A stretch of 64,000 nt of DNA from Lancefieldella parvula (GTDB lineage Bacteria; Actinomycetota; Coriobacteriia; Coriobacteriales; Atopobiaceae): the NCBI GenBank assembly GCA_023300185.1, contig CP097092.1, positions 744,001 to 808,000 of the forward strand. The letters are read 5' to 3'. Shown piece by piece: positions 8,064 to 17,012 of the stretch. Each line of letters begins with the position of its first letter. The first letter of the stretch is position 1. The notes under the pieces were generated by a model. It did not search any database and was not told where the DNA came from. It saw only the letters and a list, made by a program, of their open reading frames with translations. The position numbers and the translations under genes were made by a program.

Positions 8064-9782
8064 ATGAACTTATTGAAAAAGTACATCGCCAAAAATAAGA
8101 CCGGCTACTTTTTCTCGGTTCTTTTTGCCGTTTTGGGTGTACTGGCAGGACTTTTTACCTATGTGCTCTTGAGCAAAATGATCGTTGCCCTCATTGCAGG
8201 GAATACAGATTTTGCTTTTTATACTAAAGGAGTCCTCAGTATTCTCGCGCTGCTGTGCGCAAAAGAAGTTTTTATGGGTATTTCCACCACGATTTCTCAT
8301 ACAGCAACCTATGGTGCTTTGTGTGAAATCAGGCGAGATATCATGGACAAACTTTTCAAAATGCCGTTAGGAAACATTTTGAATTTAAGCACAGGAAAGC
8401 TAAAAGATGTCATCGTGAATCAAGTTGACAGCATGGAGACAACCCTGGCTCACCTGATTCCTGAAATGACCGCTAATATTGTTGGCCCGGTTTTACTTCT
8501 TGTTTACATGTTTGTACTCGATTGGCGCGTTTCGCTCTTGGCACTGGTTCCTCTTGTGATCGGTATGTTTTTTATGGCCGGCCCGATGAAGCGCATGCCT
8601 AAAATGTTTCCCAAAGCAGTCAAAATCGGTCAAGACATGAACAACTCGATTGTGGAATATATCAACGGCATCGAGGTCATTAAGTCTTTTAATCAAGGCG
8701 ATACATCCTATAAAAAATACAGCGATAATGTTTATGCCAAAGCAGATTATTACTGCAAGTGGATGGGCTCGAACAACAACGACTATGCGGTGAGCATGTC
8801 GCTTGCACCGATGGGTATTTTAACCATTATTCCGTTTGGTCTTTTCTTCTGTATGCAAGGTAGCCTAAGCGGCGCACATCTTTTGATGTTGATTATTTTA
8901 TCGTTTGGCACAATATCAAATATCATGCAGGTGATGTCTTATGAGGACGATATGGGTCGCATCAAAACCATTGCCGGTGAGATTGAAAAAGTTCTCAACT
9001 CAAAAGAGTTATCCCACGCAACCGGTACACAAAACATTTCACGCTATGACATCACTTTCGATCACGTGAATTTCTCTTACGATGACAACAAACAGGTTAT
9101 CAAGGATGTCAATCTGCACATCAATGAAGGTAGTGTTAATGCACTAGTCGGGTATTCTGGCTCAGGAAAATCGACCGTTGCAAAGCTCCTCGCCGGATTT
9201 TGGGATACCGATAGTGGCACCATAACAATTGGTGGCATAGCTCTCACGGATATGTCTTTAGAACAGCTGTCGGATGCTATTTCTTATGTATCTCAAGACA
9301 ATTATTTGTTTGATATTTCCATCAAAGATAATATTCGCATCGGCAAAAAAGATGCAACGGATGAGGAAATTATAGAAATCGCTAAAAAATCGGGCTGCCA
9401 CGATTTCATTATGAAGCTCTCACAAGGCTATGAAACGGTTGCTGGAGAAGGCGGCGGGCATCTCTCCGGCGGTGAGCGCCAGCGCATCTCTATTGCACGC
9501 GCCATGCTTAAAGATGCACCGATTGTCATTTTGGATGAAGCTACTTCCTATATCGATCCAGAAAATGAAGCTATTTTGCAAGATGCCATCGCCACATTGG
9601 TAAAAGGCAAAACGCTCATTATTATTGCCCATCGACTGAAAACCATTGCAGATGTGGATCAAATATTTGTAATCAATGATGGATATGTTGAAAATCACGG
9701 AACACACGATGAACTCTTAAAAGATTCTCCGATTTACCAAGAATTGTGGAGTGCAGCCATGCGAGGTGAAGAAAATGATTAA
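8064..9782 (+). CDS. ABC exporter half-transporter (permease-ATPase), first subunit
   Basis: A 572-residue fused membrane-ATPase protein. Six membrane segments occupy about residues 15-300, and the ATPase domain the last ~230. The Walker A motif GYSGSGKST, the signature LSGGERQR, Walker B VILDEATSYID with its catalytic Glu, and the switch His in IIAHRLKTI are all intact. The start is set by AAGGAGG at 8048-8054; the open frame extends 36 codons further up without a site. It overlaps the next half-transporter by 8 bases, indicating a heterodimer. Similar TetR-linked pairs in Firmicutes are IrtAB/YbtPQ-like; substrate and direction are unknown. Confidence 0.92.
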   Translation: MNLLKKYIAKNKTGYFFSVLFAVLGVLAGLFTYVLLSKMIVALIAGNTDFAFYTKGVLSILALLCAKEVFMGISTTISHTATYGALCEIRRDIMDKLFKMPLGNILNLSTGKLKDVIVNQVDSMETTLAHLIPEMTANIVGPVLLLVYMFVLDWRVSLLALVPLVIGMFFMAGPMKRMPKMFPKAVKIGQDMNNSIVEYINGIEVIKSFNQGDTSYKKYSDNVYAKADYYCKWMGSNNNDYAVSMSLAPMGILTIIPFGLFFCMQGSLSGAHLLMLIILSFGTISNIMQVMSYEDDMGRIKTIAGEIEKVLNSKELSHATGTQNISRYDITFDHVNFSYDDNKQVIKDVNLHINEGSVNALVGYSGSGKSTVAKLLAGFWDTDSGTITIGGIALTDMSLEQLSDAISYVSQDNYLFDISIKDNIRIGKKDATDEEIIEIAKKSGCHDFIMKLSQGYETVAGEGGGHLSGGERQRISIARAMLKDAPIVILDEATSYIDPENEAILQDAIATLVKGKTLIIIAHRLKTIADVDQIFVINDGYVENHGTHDELLKDSPIYQELWSAAMRGEEND

Positions 9783-11511
9783 TACATTTAAGAAGTTATG
9801 GAAATTTGCAGAGCGTGAGCAAGGAATGATCCGCTCTTCGGTGATCTGGAGTTTTTTGGGTGCGATTTTTAACGTTTTTCAATTTATGGCCATCTATTTG
9901 GTCATTGCGGCGATTATAAAGCAGGAAATTACGTGGCAGACGATTGGTATGTGCAGCGCATTCTTATTGCTTTCCTTACTGGGTATCATTATTTCCAAGA
10001 AAAATTCCATGCTTAAGCAAACGCATGCCGGCTATTTTACAGCCGCAAATAAGCGTATCGCTATGGGAGAAAAAATCAAAAAAGTGCCAATGGGCTTTTT
10101 CAATGATTTTAGCTTAGGAAATTTAACGGCCATTGCGACGACAAAGTTGGACAGTCTCGAAACTTGGGTGCCCACACTTTTTATTATGGTATTCGGCGGT
10201 CTGCTTGTAACCGTGGTATTTATCCTGTCCCTTTTTATGTTGCATTGGAAAATTGCACTCATTGCTATCGCTGGGTCTTTGATTTTCTTGGCAGCTGCCG
10301 CTTTAATGCAGCAAAGATCTAAAAAGAGTTCGGATCGAGTTTCTGTTGTACAAAATGATCTCACGAAAGAAGTGCTGGCAACCTTGCAAGGTATGCAGAT
10401 CATCAAGTCCTATAACTTGGGCGGACAAAATAACAACAAGCTGGATCAAAGTTTTGAAGAAACAAAAAAATCGACGTTGAGCCTTGAAAAGGCCGTTACA
10501 CCTTACACGGTACTGCTAAAAATCATCATTGCGATAACGATTTCGGTTATGATTGCCACAGCACTTTCATGCTTCTTTTCGGGAGAACTTTCTTTGGACT
10601 ATACCATCATGACGCTGGTTGCCAGTTTTGTGATTTTTAATAGTTTATTGGCTTCTGGTAGTGCTATGGCCATGCTTAGAACCATTGACAACGCGATGGA
10701 TTCTTATGATTATGTCAATCAAATGCAAGATATGCCGGAAGGTCATATCAATGATGCACTTCAGCAACACGATATTGAATTTAGAAATGTTTCCTTTGCC
10801 TATGGCGAAAAACCAATCTTAAATAATGTGTCTTGCTATATCCCTGAAAGATCAATGACGGCTATCGTAGGGCCGTCTGGTTCAGGAAAAACAACTTTTT
10901 GCAATTTGATCTCACGCTTTTGGGATGTCAATTCAGGAGAGATTCGCCTTGGAGGAAAGAGCATAAAAGATTACTCCCTTGAATATCTCATGAATAATAT
11001 TTCGATGGTCTTCCAAGATGTCTATCTTTTTGCCGATACGATTGAAAACAACATTAAATTCGGATGCCCAAATGCCAGCCGCGATGATGTGATTGAGGCG
11101 GCAAAAAAGGCCCAGTGCCATGACTTTATTTCTGCCTTGCCCGATGGCTATCAGACCATGATCGGAGAAGGTGGAACAAGTCTTTCCGGCGGTGAAAAAC
11201 AGCGTATCTCCATTGCCAGAGCAATACTGAAAGATGCACCGATTATCATCTTTGATGAAGCTACTGCAAATGTTGATCCGGAAAACGAAGACAAGCTGAA
11301 AGCAGCCATTGAAGCCCTTACTCAAAACAAAACCGTCATCATGATCGCGCACCGCTTGAAGACGATTCGTAATGCGAACCGGATTTTAGTACTGAACAAA
11401 GCAGGGATTGAGCAGTGCGGCACACATGATGAATTGATGCTGCAAGGAGGTCTTTATCGAGATCTTATCGAATCGAGAAGCAAGGCGGAAAGCTGGAGAT
11501 TCGCAAATTAA
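9775..11511 (+). CDS. ABC exporter half-transporter (permease-ATPase), second subunit
   Basis: A 578-residue partner of the preceding protein with the same layout: transmembrane domain to about residue 320, then the ATPase. Walker A GPSGSGKTT, signature LSGGEKQR, Walker B IIIFDEATANVD and the His of MIAHRLKTI are consensus, so both ATP sites of the heterodimer could be hydrolytic. This differs from many heterodimeric exporters in which one site is degenerate. The start at 9775 follows GAGGTGAAG and overlaps the stop of the first subunit (translational coupling). No gene for a substrate-binding protein or peptide substrate is adjacent. Confidence 0.92.
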   Translation: MINTFKKLWKFAEREQGMIRSSVIWSFLGAIFNVFQFMAIYLVIAAIIKQEITWQTIGMCSAFLLLSLLGIIISKKNSMLKQTHAGYFTAANKRIAMGEKIKKVPMGFFNDFSLGNLTAIATTKLDSLETWVPTLFIMVFGGLLVTVVFILSLFMLHWKIALIAIAGSLIFLAAAALMQQRSKKSSDRVSVVQNDLTKEVLATLQGMQIIKSYNLGGQNNNKLDQSFEETKKSTLSLEKAVTPYTVLLKIIIAITISVMIATALSCFFSGELSLDYTIMTLVASFVIFNSLLASGSAMAMLRTIDNAMDSYDYVNQMQDMPEGHINDALQQHDIEFRNVSFAYGEKPILNNVSCYIPERSMTAIVGPSGSGKTTFCNLISRFWDVNSGEIRLGGKSIKDYSLEYLMNNISMVFQDVYLFADTIENNIKFGCPNASRDDVIEAAKKAQCHDFISALPDGYQTMIGEGGTSLSGGEKQRISIARAILKDAPIIIFDEATANVDPENEDKLKAAIEALTQNKTVIMIAHRLKTIRNANRILVLNKAGIEQCGTHDELMLQGGLYRDLIESRSKAESWRFAN

Positions 11512-11577
11512 AGTTTGGAACTAACAACAACATCTTTGACATAAAAATTGGTATATGCAATTTTAGGTTATGAGATC

Positions 11578-11727
11578 ATGATTCCGATTACTCTGATTGC
11601 AGGGATTGTCTGCGAGCTGATTATCGGAAAGATACATGTCATCTACCTTTTCTCCAGAACAAGCAGCACATGTGGAGACTGTAGCGTTGCTACAAAAGGC
11701 CAATACCTGAAAATCCTTCATTGGTAG
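11578..11727 (+). pseudogene. Possible membrane-protein remnant after the ABC operon
   Basis: A 49-codon frame whose first ~24 residues (MIPITLIAGIVCELIIGK) form a hydrophobic helix like those of ECF-transporter S subunits, which often follow such TetR/ABC operons in Firmicutes. The reading then turns into non-membrane sequence and stops. No ribosome site is seen. I read it as debris of a larger membrane gene lost on transfer; the assignment is weak. Confidence 0.25.
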
Positions 11728-11741
11728 CTGCAAAGCTACTA

Positions 11742-12152
11742 ATGAAGGATAAATTTGCAGAAATAGCTGCCAAGGAAACTTATAGAGCAAAATTAATTAA
11801 GGGAAATGTTTATAACTGGAATACAGTAATAGGGGATGGTCGCAGAATCATCCTCTATTTTTTGTGCAAAAACGAAGAACTTTGTATATTGCATTTTGAT
11901 ATTAGGCTCCCAGTTTCAGTGAAGAATCACAGTCTTCAACATCATAATGATGGAAAGAAAGTCTATTTTGACAAAATACCTCTATATGATTATAACTATG
12001 TTCATAGTTATATAGATACTAAACTTCAGATACAAGTTACAAAAAATAAGGAGGTATGGTTATGGCCACAAAAAATATTTATGTTGCAGAAGCAGATCTA
12101 CACTTATTTGATGATGCTGCCAATTACACCGGAAGTGTTTCTGCCGCTGTGA
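11742..12152 (+). CDS. Uncertain ORF, possible degraded gene
   Basis: An AT-rich open frame of about 136 codons. The product (MKDKFAEIAAKETYRAKLI onward) shows no domain I recognise. It lacks a ribosome site and its last ~30 codons overlap the well-supported EXLDI gene in another frame. A small hairpin (GTAGCT-GCAA-AGCTAC, 11723-11738) lies just before it. It may be the residue of a frameshifted gene or not coding at all. Confidence 0.2.
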   Translation: MKDKFAEIAAKETYRAKLIKGNVYNWNTVIGDGRRIILYFLCKNEELCILHFDIRLPVSVKNHSLQHHNDGKKVYFDKIPLYDYNYVHSYIDTKLQIQVTKNKEVWLWPQKIFMLQKQIYTYLMMLPITPEVFLPL

Positions 12153-12568
12153 TACAGGCACTTCAGGACTTTCTAAGTGTTCAACACAACAAAAGCGAAG
12201 GATATGACAAGATTGAGTTAAACCTCTATGAAAAAGGGGTAAGAAGAAAGGTAATGTTCTATGGTATGGAGATTACTCGTGTAGAACGTCCGGTAGACGG
12301 TGGAATAAGGATTGACACGATTTATAAAACTGCAAAAGGGCAGCTTGCGGTAGCAACCAAGGTTCGCAAGGAGCTTCCGAATTGGGCGAAAGGAAATCCA
12401 CACGTATGGGAAAACCCGCAGTCTTGGTCACATGATTTTTGGAATCTGGGGGACAGAGTATTAAACGTATATCCGGACACAGAGAGCCTAAAGGAGAAGG
12501 ATGCGTATCTTGCCGAGTGCTGCGAATCTTCTCTTTCGGAAAAGCCTTATGAGTTTTTGGATATTTAG
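12062..12568 (+). CDS. EXLDI-type protein
   Basis: A 168-residue soluble protein ending in EFLDI, matching the C-terminal E-x-L-D-I signature that gives the small EXLDI family its name (my recognition, not searched). The N-terminus (NIYVAEADLHLFDDAANYT) and the central strands (GVRRKVMFYGMEITRV and TIYKTAKGQLAVATKVRKEL) look like a beta-rich domain. AAGGAGG at 12048-12054 fixes the start at 12062 rather than the ATG at 12056, which is too close. Its role is unknown; such proteins turn up in accessory regions of Gram-positive bacteria. It is the last gene of the presumed acquired block. Confidence 0.75.
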   Translation: MATKNIYVAEADLHLFDDAANYTGSVSAAVIQALQDFLSVQHNKSEGYDKIELNLYEKGVRRKVMFYGMEITRVERPVDGGIRIDTIYKTAKGQLAVATKVRKELPNWAKGNPHVWENPQSWSHDFWNLGDRVLNVYPDTESLKEKDAYLAECCESSLSEKPYEFLDI

Positions 12569-12649
12569 ATTAGGTATAAATACTAGATTTATAGAACTAC
12601 AACAAGCAAATAATGAGATAGCTTTGTATTTATAAAAGACACCCCCTAA

Positions 12650-12685
12650 AAAGAAAAAAATCCAGCGTCAATTCACGCCGGACTT
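12650..12685 (-). terminator. Terminator facing the minus-strand GNAT/VanZ run
   Basis: Read on the minus strand, TCCGGCGT and ACGCTGGA form a stem around GAATTG with one G-T pair, followed by TTTTTTTC. It lies between the convergent EXLDI (plus) and GNAT (minus) genes. The rest of 12569-12814 shows nothing else I can support. Confidence 0.65.
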
Positions 12686-12814
12686 TCATTCACGTTCTTC
12701 CGTTTCGTAAGTCTACAATAAGCCCTTATTTACAGTGTTATTCTAAGCGACAGCCACCAAACTTTGTATCATTTTGAGAAATTCATCCTTCATCAGCCTA
12801 TGCATGAATCGTGC

Positions 12815-13345
12815 TTAATTAACATTTCCCACTTCACACCCTGGGTGCAAGGTGGATGCACTTAGCTCTTTTTTGAGCATGATAATTTCGCTAGTTCTGT
12901 ACTCTTCAACAAATCCATTCTTTAAAAACATCGTGACTGATGGATTGTCTATGGCGATATCATCATAGAGCTGCTTAATACCGTTCTGTTTAGCCGCATC
13001 ACAGAGCAGATTTAATCCATTGTTGCCGTAGCTCATTTTTCTATAAGGTGCGTAGACTATGACGTCTGCAAGATAAATATTCTTATCGCTATCAAAGTGA
13101 TAGGCGACCTCTCCAATAAAATGACCGTCGCTATCCTTTAAATACCTGTAATAACGTTTATTCTCATGCTTTACAATCCAAAAATCATACCAGCCATGCC
13201 AAGTCTCTTTTGGGAAAGGAATTGTACCTCCCCATGCATGGTTATATGACATCGTTTCTTCATCTGCCATCATCTTCTGACGAAACCAAAGATCTTCTAA
13301 TGACGGTATATAAAGAGTAATAGGACTTTTACATTCTTCTTTCAT
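12815..13345 (-). CDS. GNAT-family N-acetyltransferase
   Basis: A protein of about 176 residues with GNAT features: DVIVYAPYRKMSYGNNGLNLL corresponds to the strand-beta4/motif A region (R-x-x-G/N-x-G pattern, degenerate), followed by DIAIDNPSVTMFLKNGFVEEYR, the usual late motif in which an Asn/Asp and the C-terminal GF occur. The start is uncertain: an ATG at 13345 gives the family-like N-terminus, while the frame is open to 13390. It starts close to the stop of the VanZ/RDD gene and is probably the last gene of that transcript. Substrate unknown. Confidence 0.75.
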   Translation of the reverse strand: MKEECKSPITLYIPSLEDLWFRQKMMADEETMSYNHAWGGTIPFPKETWHGWYDFWIVKHENKRYYRYLKDSDGHFIGEVAYHFDSDKNIYLADVIVYAPYRKMSYGNNGLNLLCDAAKQNGIKQLYDDIAIDNPSVTMFLKNGFVEEYRTSEIIMLKKELSASTLHPGCEVGNVN

Positions 13346-13399
13346 CAGTAGGTCCACGCGTCCTTTTCTTGTCTGTTTTTGGAACCACATTTGATGCTC

Positions 13400-14539
13400 T
13401 TAAATGTCTTTTTCAGCCTCTGCTTGAGTCTCCGCTTTAGCCTCCACCGTATCAATTATTGCGGACTGTTCATTTTGCACTGTGCTTGTGTAGAAGGAGC
13501 CAGACAGTCGATCAAACAAGAATCGTTTGTTCATCAGCATCAGTACAACGGTAATGATAAAGAAAAGAATTAAAGCCGCAAATATAATGGGAAAGAGTGC
13601 AAGGAAAAGCATCGAGTCTGGAGTCTTATTAAACTCATTTGTCAAAAACAATAGGCCGTCAGGAATTAGATAGAAATAGCTTGTAATGAACAATCCTCTA
13701 AGCATAGTGCGAGAAATTCTTTGTTTCTCGTATGAGAGCTTGAAACGCAATAAAGCGCTACCAAGCGTTTTGCCATTAAAGAGTGGGATTACGGCAAAGT
13801 AGAGAGCAATAAAGAGCGAAAAAGGGATTGTGGTGTTTGAGAAGTTATAAGGAATAGCCACAATACATGTGTCAATGAGTAATGAAAGACCTACACGAAT
13901 TTGGGAGACTTGCGAGCCTGCCTCAAGCGCTTCTTCGTCAATTTTGTCTCTAGAAGGAAGTAGCCACACGGCTAACGCTCCAAGAGCATATCCAATGCAA
14001 CCACCTGTAGTGTTTTGAATAATATCGTCAATATCGGCAAGGCGATATGGTCCTGGATATAAGAAATAAAGACCAGAGAGCTGAGTTAGTTCAAAGAACA
14101 GACTGAGAAGCGCAGTAAGTAAAAGCGTCTTTTTGAAGCTGCATTTAAAGTAATAACGAAGATACATTCCAAAAGGTATGAGCATCAATACGTTAAAGGC
14201 CGGTACGTAAAACGTTGGATCCTTAACTGAAAGAGCCCACGTTACAGGCTTAGAAATCTCAAAAGGGCTTTCTTTTAAGAAATCAAAAACAAAGGAAAAG
14301 GGAACCATATTAAGCATTTGTGTGTAGGTGGTATGAACCGTATCTGGATCTGGCAGGGGCAGAATTACCAGGAAGTACATGGTAAGTAAATACAAGACAA
14401 AGGAATATACAATCAAAGTCCTAAGCTTATTGATAGAGCCGTATTTGCGATAGTTGATAATCATATAGGGCAGGGTAATAAAAAATGCCAAAACAGGAAA
14501 GACGAGCATGGCAATTTTGATGGAATTTATATATCCCAT
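13400..14539 (-). CDS. VanZ/RDD-domain membrane protein
   Basis: A 379-residue polytopic protein. The first half resembles VanZ-like domains: a PFGMYLRYYF segment, ELTQLSGLYFLYPGPYRLADIDDIIQNTTGG with the conserved E-Q and D-D-x-x-x-N-x-x-G pattern, and several membrane helices. The second half (from about residue 215) resembles an RDD domain, with helices around GLSLLIDTCIVAIPY and NGKTLGSALLRFKLSYEK. The C-terminus is a short acidic Ala/Glu tail. VanZ homologues have been linked to low-level teicoplanin resistance and lipid scrambling, but no specific role is shown here. It lies 22 bases downstream of the RNA methyltransferase. Confidence 0.8.
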   Translation of the reverse strand: MGYINSIKIAMLVFPVLAFFITLPYMIINYRKYGSINKLRTLIVYSFVLYLLTMYFLVILPLPDPDTVHTTYTQMLNMVPFSFVFDFLKESPFEISKPVTWALSVKDPTFYVPAFNVLMLIPFGMYLRYYFKCSFKKTLLLTALLSLFFELTQLSGLYFLYPGPYRLADIDDIIQNTTGGCIGYALGALAVWLLPSRDKIDEEALEAGSQVSQIRVGLSLLIDTCIVAIPYNFSNTTIPFSLFIALYFAVIPLFNGKTLGSALLRFKLSYEKQRISRTMLRGLFITSYFYLIPDGLLFLTNEFNKTPDSMLFLALFPIIFAALILFFIITVVLMLMNKRFLFDRLSGSFYTSTVQNEQSAIIDTVEAKAETQAEAEKDI

Positions 14540-14561
14540 TGCATCTCCTGAATAACCCTAT

Positions 14562-15887
14562 TTAAATCCGCTCAAGCAGGCAAACGTTTTCCACATGGAA
14601 GGTCTGTGGGAATAGGTCTACTGGTGTGACGCTCACAGGTTTGTATGAGCCAATCTCAACAAAGCGTTTAAGGTCACGCGCAAGTGTTGCAGGGTCGCAA
14701 GAAACATATGCAATAGCACGTGCAGGCTGTTCAGAAAGCTGCTGTATCACTTCAGGAGCAAGTCCTGCGCGAGGTGGGTCAACAATAATCACGTCAGCAT
14801 CTGTATCAGGGAATTCTCTACCTGCGTCTCCGCCTACTGCGTCAACGTTATCAAGCTTGGCCAACTCAAGGTTGCGACGAAGATCTCTTACTGCTGGACC
14901 ATAGGCTTCAACAGCAGAAACAAATCCTGCACGCTTGGCCAAGGGAAGTGTAAAGGTGCCCGCTCCACAATAGAGGTCCATTGCCTCGTCATCTGACTGA
15001 ACATCCAAACCAGAAAGCACAAGCTCAACGAGTTTCTCGGCGCCCTTGGTATTGACCTGGAAAAAAGAAGGAGCAGAAAGCTGCATCTTCTGGCTGTCAA
15101 TCAGTTCGCTCCATGAGCCGGTGCCACTTAGACGCTCAACGCCTACAACACGGCGAGCTTTACTGGGACCTTTGGTCATAACGCGAACAACACTTGTTGC
15201 CTTTACTGCATCGCTCAAAACACGTGCCACTTGCGCGCGTGGGAAGCCGCTCGGAGCGGTCCAGAGCGCCACTTCAAGTTCTTTAGTGCGTCTAGACACT
15301 CTGATGCCAATACGTTCTATATCAAGCTCGTGAGAGCCCGAGAGGTAGGAGAGGGCGCCGCTTACAGCGCCGACTGCCTTCTGGTTGCTCTTATCCAACA
15401 GTGGACAGTCTTTAATGCGAACAATATCTTGCCCGTTAGGCGCATACACGCCTACCAGCGTTTTATTGCCGTTACGCTTAAATGCAAGTTCAATTTTGTT
15501 GCGGTATCCCCACGGCTCACCAGGAGAAACAATATCTTTTACCAGTTCAGAGACATCGTCGTGTGAAAAGTGCCCAATACGTTCAAGAGCAGAGATCACG
15601 CCGTTGCGTTTCTCGACAAGTTGCTGCTCGTAGACAATGTTGCCCCAAGGGGTGGCACCCGTGAGTGCTACAAATGGATTGGGGTGAGGGTCTCTGAACG
15701 CAGAAGCTTCCAAAACCTTTACAAGTTGTGCGCGAGAAAACCTATCTGTGTCCTCGGTAATCTGTGCGCTGACAGTATCTCCAGGGACGGCGCCGCCAGA
15801 GATGAAGACTGTTTTTCCATCTGGAGTATGAGCGATGGCATCTGGACCGTAGCTCATGCGTTCAACATGTAAGGTGAGTTCAGACAC
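14562..15887 (-). CDS. TrmA/RlmD-family RNA (uracil-5)-methyltransferase
   Basis: A 441-residue SAM-dependent RNA methyltransferase. An N-terminal TRAM-like domain precedes the catalytic domain with DLYCGAGTFTLPLA (SAM site), DPPRAGLAPEV, and YVSCDPATLARDLKRF carrying the nucleophilic Cys. It should form 5-methyluridine in rRNA or tRNA. The four cysteines that bind a [4Fe-4S] cluster in RlmD-type enzymes are absent: where the CGGC block usually sits the sequence reads TGATPWGNIVYEQQL. The GTG start directly abuts the stop of trpS (TAAGTG), so translation is coupled. Which nucleotide is modified cannot be told. Confidence 0.9.
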   Translation of the reverse strand: MSELTLHVERMSYGPDAIAHTPDGKTVFISGGAVPGDTVSAQITEDTDRFSRAQLVKVLEASAFRDPHPNPFVALTGATPWGNIVYEQQLVEKRNGVISALERIGHFSHDDVSELVKDIVSPGEPWGYRNKIELAFKRNGNKTLVGVYAPNGQDIVRIKDCPLLDKSNQKAVGAVSGALSYLSGSHELDIERIGIRVSRRTKELEVALWTAPSGFPRAQVARVLSDAVKATSVVRVMTKGPSKARRVVGVERLSGTGSWSELIDSQKMQLSAPSFFQVNTKGAEKLVELVLSGLDVQSDDEAMDLYCGAGTFTLPLAKRAGFVSAVEAYGPAVRDLRRNLELAKLDNVDAVGGDAGREFPDTDADVIIVDPPRAGLAPEVIQQLSEQPARAIAYVSCDPATLARDLKRFVEIGSYKPVSVTPVDLFPQTFHVENVCLLERI

Positions 15888-16937
15888 TTAGTAGACCATT
15901 CCCATTACTTCGCGGACCTCATTGAGCGTGGCGTTAGCAATAACATTTGCACGAGCGTTTCCGTCGTGGATGATGTCGCGAATAAGGTCTGGCTGAGCAG
16001 CAAACTCTGCACGCCTCTGACGAATCGGCTCAAAGTAGGTGTTAACGGCATCAATGACGTAAGTCTTGAGTGCTCCACCGCCACCCATGCCAATCTCGTC
16101 AGCAATCTCTTTTGGATCACGGCCAGTACAAATACCAGCAGTGGTGAGAAGCGCAGAAACGCCAGGACGATTATCTGGATCAAAGGTAATCATGCGCTCG
16201 GAGTCAGTCTTGGACTTCTTGATAAGCTTAGCAGTCTCTTCAGCTGTCATAGAAAGCGAGATAGCGTTACCGTAAGACTTGCTCATCTTGCGGCCATCAA
16301 GACCAGGAATCAATGGGGTAGAGGTAAGAAGACCAGAAACCTCTGGGAACACCTTGCCGTAGCGCTCATTAAAGCGACGAGCAATCTTAGAGGTAATCTC
16401 AATGTGAGGCAGCTGATCGCGACCAACAGGAACAACATTTCCTTTGCAGAAAAGAATGTCGCATGCCTGGTGAACAGGATAAGTGAGGAGAAGACCGGTA
16501 AGAGCATGTCCAGATGCTTCCTGCTCTGCCTTTACAGTTGGATTTCTATGAAGCTCAGACTCGGTAACAAGCGAGAGGAACGGCAACATAAGCTGATTGA
16601 GAGCTGGAACTGCAGAATGTGTGAAAATCATGGTCTTCTCTGGATCAATTCCGCAGGCCAGATAATCAATAACCATATTGTAGACGTTGTCTGCAATATG
16701 CTCAGTGGTGTCTCTGTCTGTAATGACCTGGTAGTCAGCAATAATAATATTGGTATGAACACCAAGATTTTGGAGTCTTACGCGCTCAACAATAGTGCCA
16801 AAGTAGTGGCCAAGGTGAAGCCTTCCAGTAGGACGGTCACCAGTAAGCATGTTGTACTTTCCTGCATGCTCGGCTAAATCCGCCTGGATTTCATCAGAAC
16901 GGCGTACAGCTGCTTCATAACTGCCCTCATTTGGCAT
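15888..16937 (-). CDS. trpS: Tryptophan--tRNA ligase
   Basis: A 349-residue class Ic aminoacyl-tRNA synthetase that charges tRNA-Trp. The HIGH-type motif is seen in TGDRPTGRLHLGHYFGT, the KMSKS loop as DGRKMSKSYGNAI, and the specificity region as LLTYPVHQACDILF with VPVGRDQLPHIE. ATG at 16937 follows GGGAG by five bases; a TTG four codons upstream is also possible. No T-box or leader peptide is seen upstream, so in this window tryptophan control appears only at the ECF transporter near 49.7 kb. Confidence 0.96.
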   Translation of the reverse strand: MPNEGSYEAAVRRSDEIQADLAEHAGKYNMLTGDRPTGRLHLGHYFGTIVERVRLQNLGVHTNIIIADYQVITDRDTTEHIADNVYNMVIDYLACGIDPEKTMIFTHSAVPALNQLMLPFLSLVTESELHRNPTVKAEQEASGHALTGLLLTYPVHQACDILFCKGNVVPVGRDQLPHIEITSKIARRFNERYGKVFPEVSGLLTSTPLIPGLDGRKMSKSYGNAISLSMTAEETAKLIKKSKTDSERMITFDPDNRPGVSALLTTAGICTGRDPKEIADEIGMGGGGALKTYVIDAVNTYFEPIRQRRAEFAAQPDLIRDIIHDGNARANVIANATLNEVREVMGMVY

Positions 16938-16964
16938 AAAAACTCCCAAACTTTCAAGTTCGTG

Positions 16965-16988
16965 TGCAGCGCCTCACTGAGACGCCCG
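16965..16988 (-). terminator. Possible stem between the YgjP-like gene and trpS
   Basis: GCGCCTCA and TGAGACGC form an imperfect stem around one base, lying just downstream of the metallopeptidase gene on the minus strand. There is no clear T-tract, so it may be a processing or attenuating stem. Confidence 0.3.
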
Positions 16989-17012
16989 CGTTTCTAGTCA
17001 ACAGTGCTTATT

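Noticed and set aside
15966..16877. 303-codon frame antisense to trpS
   Set aside because: Entirely within trpS on the other strand, with no start signal or domain.
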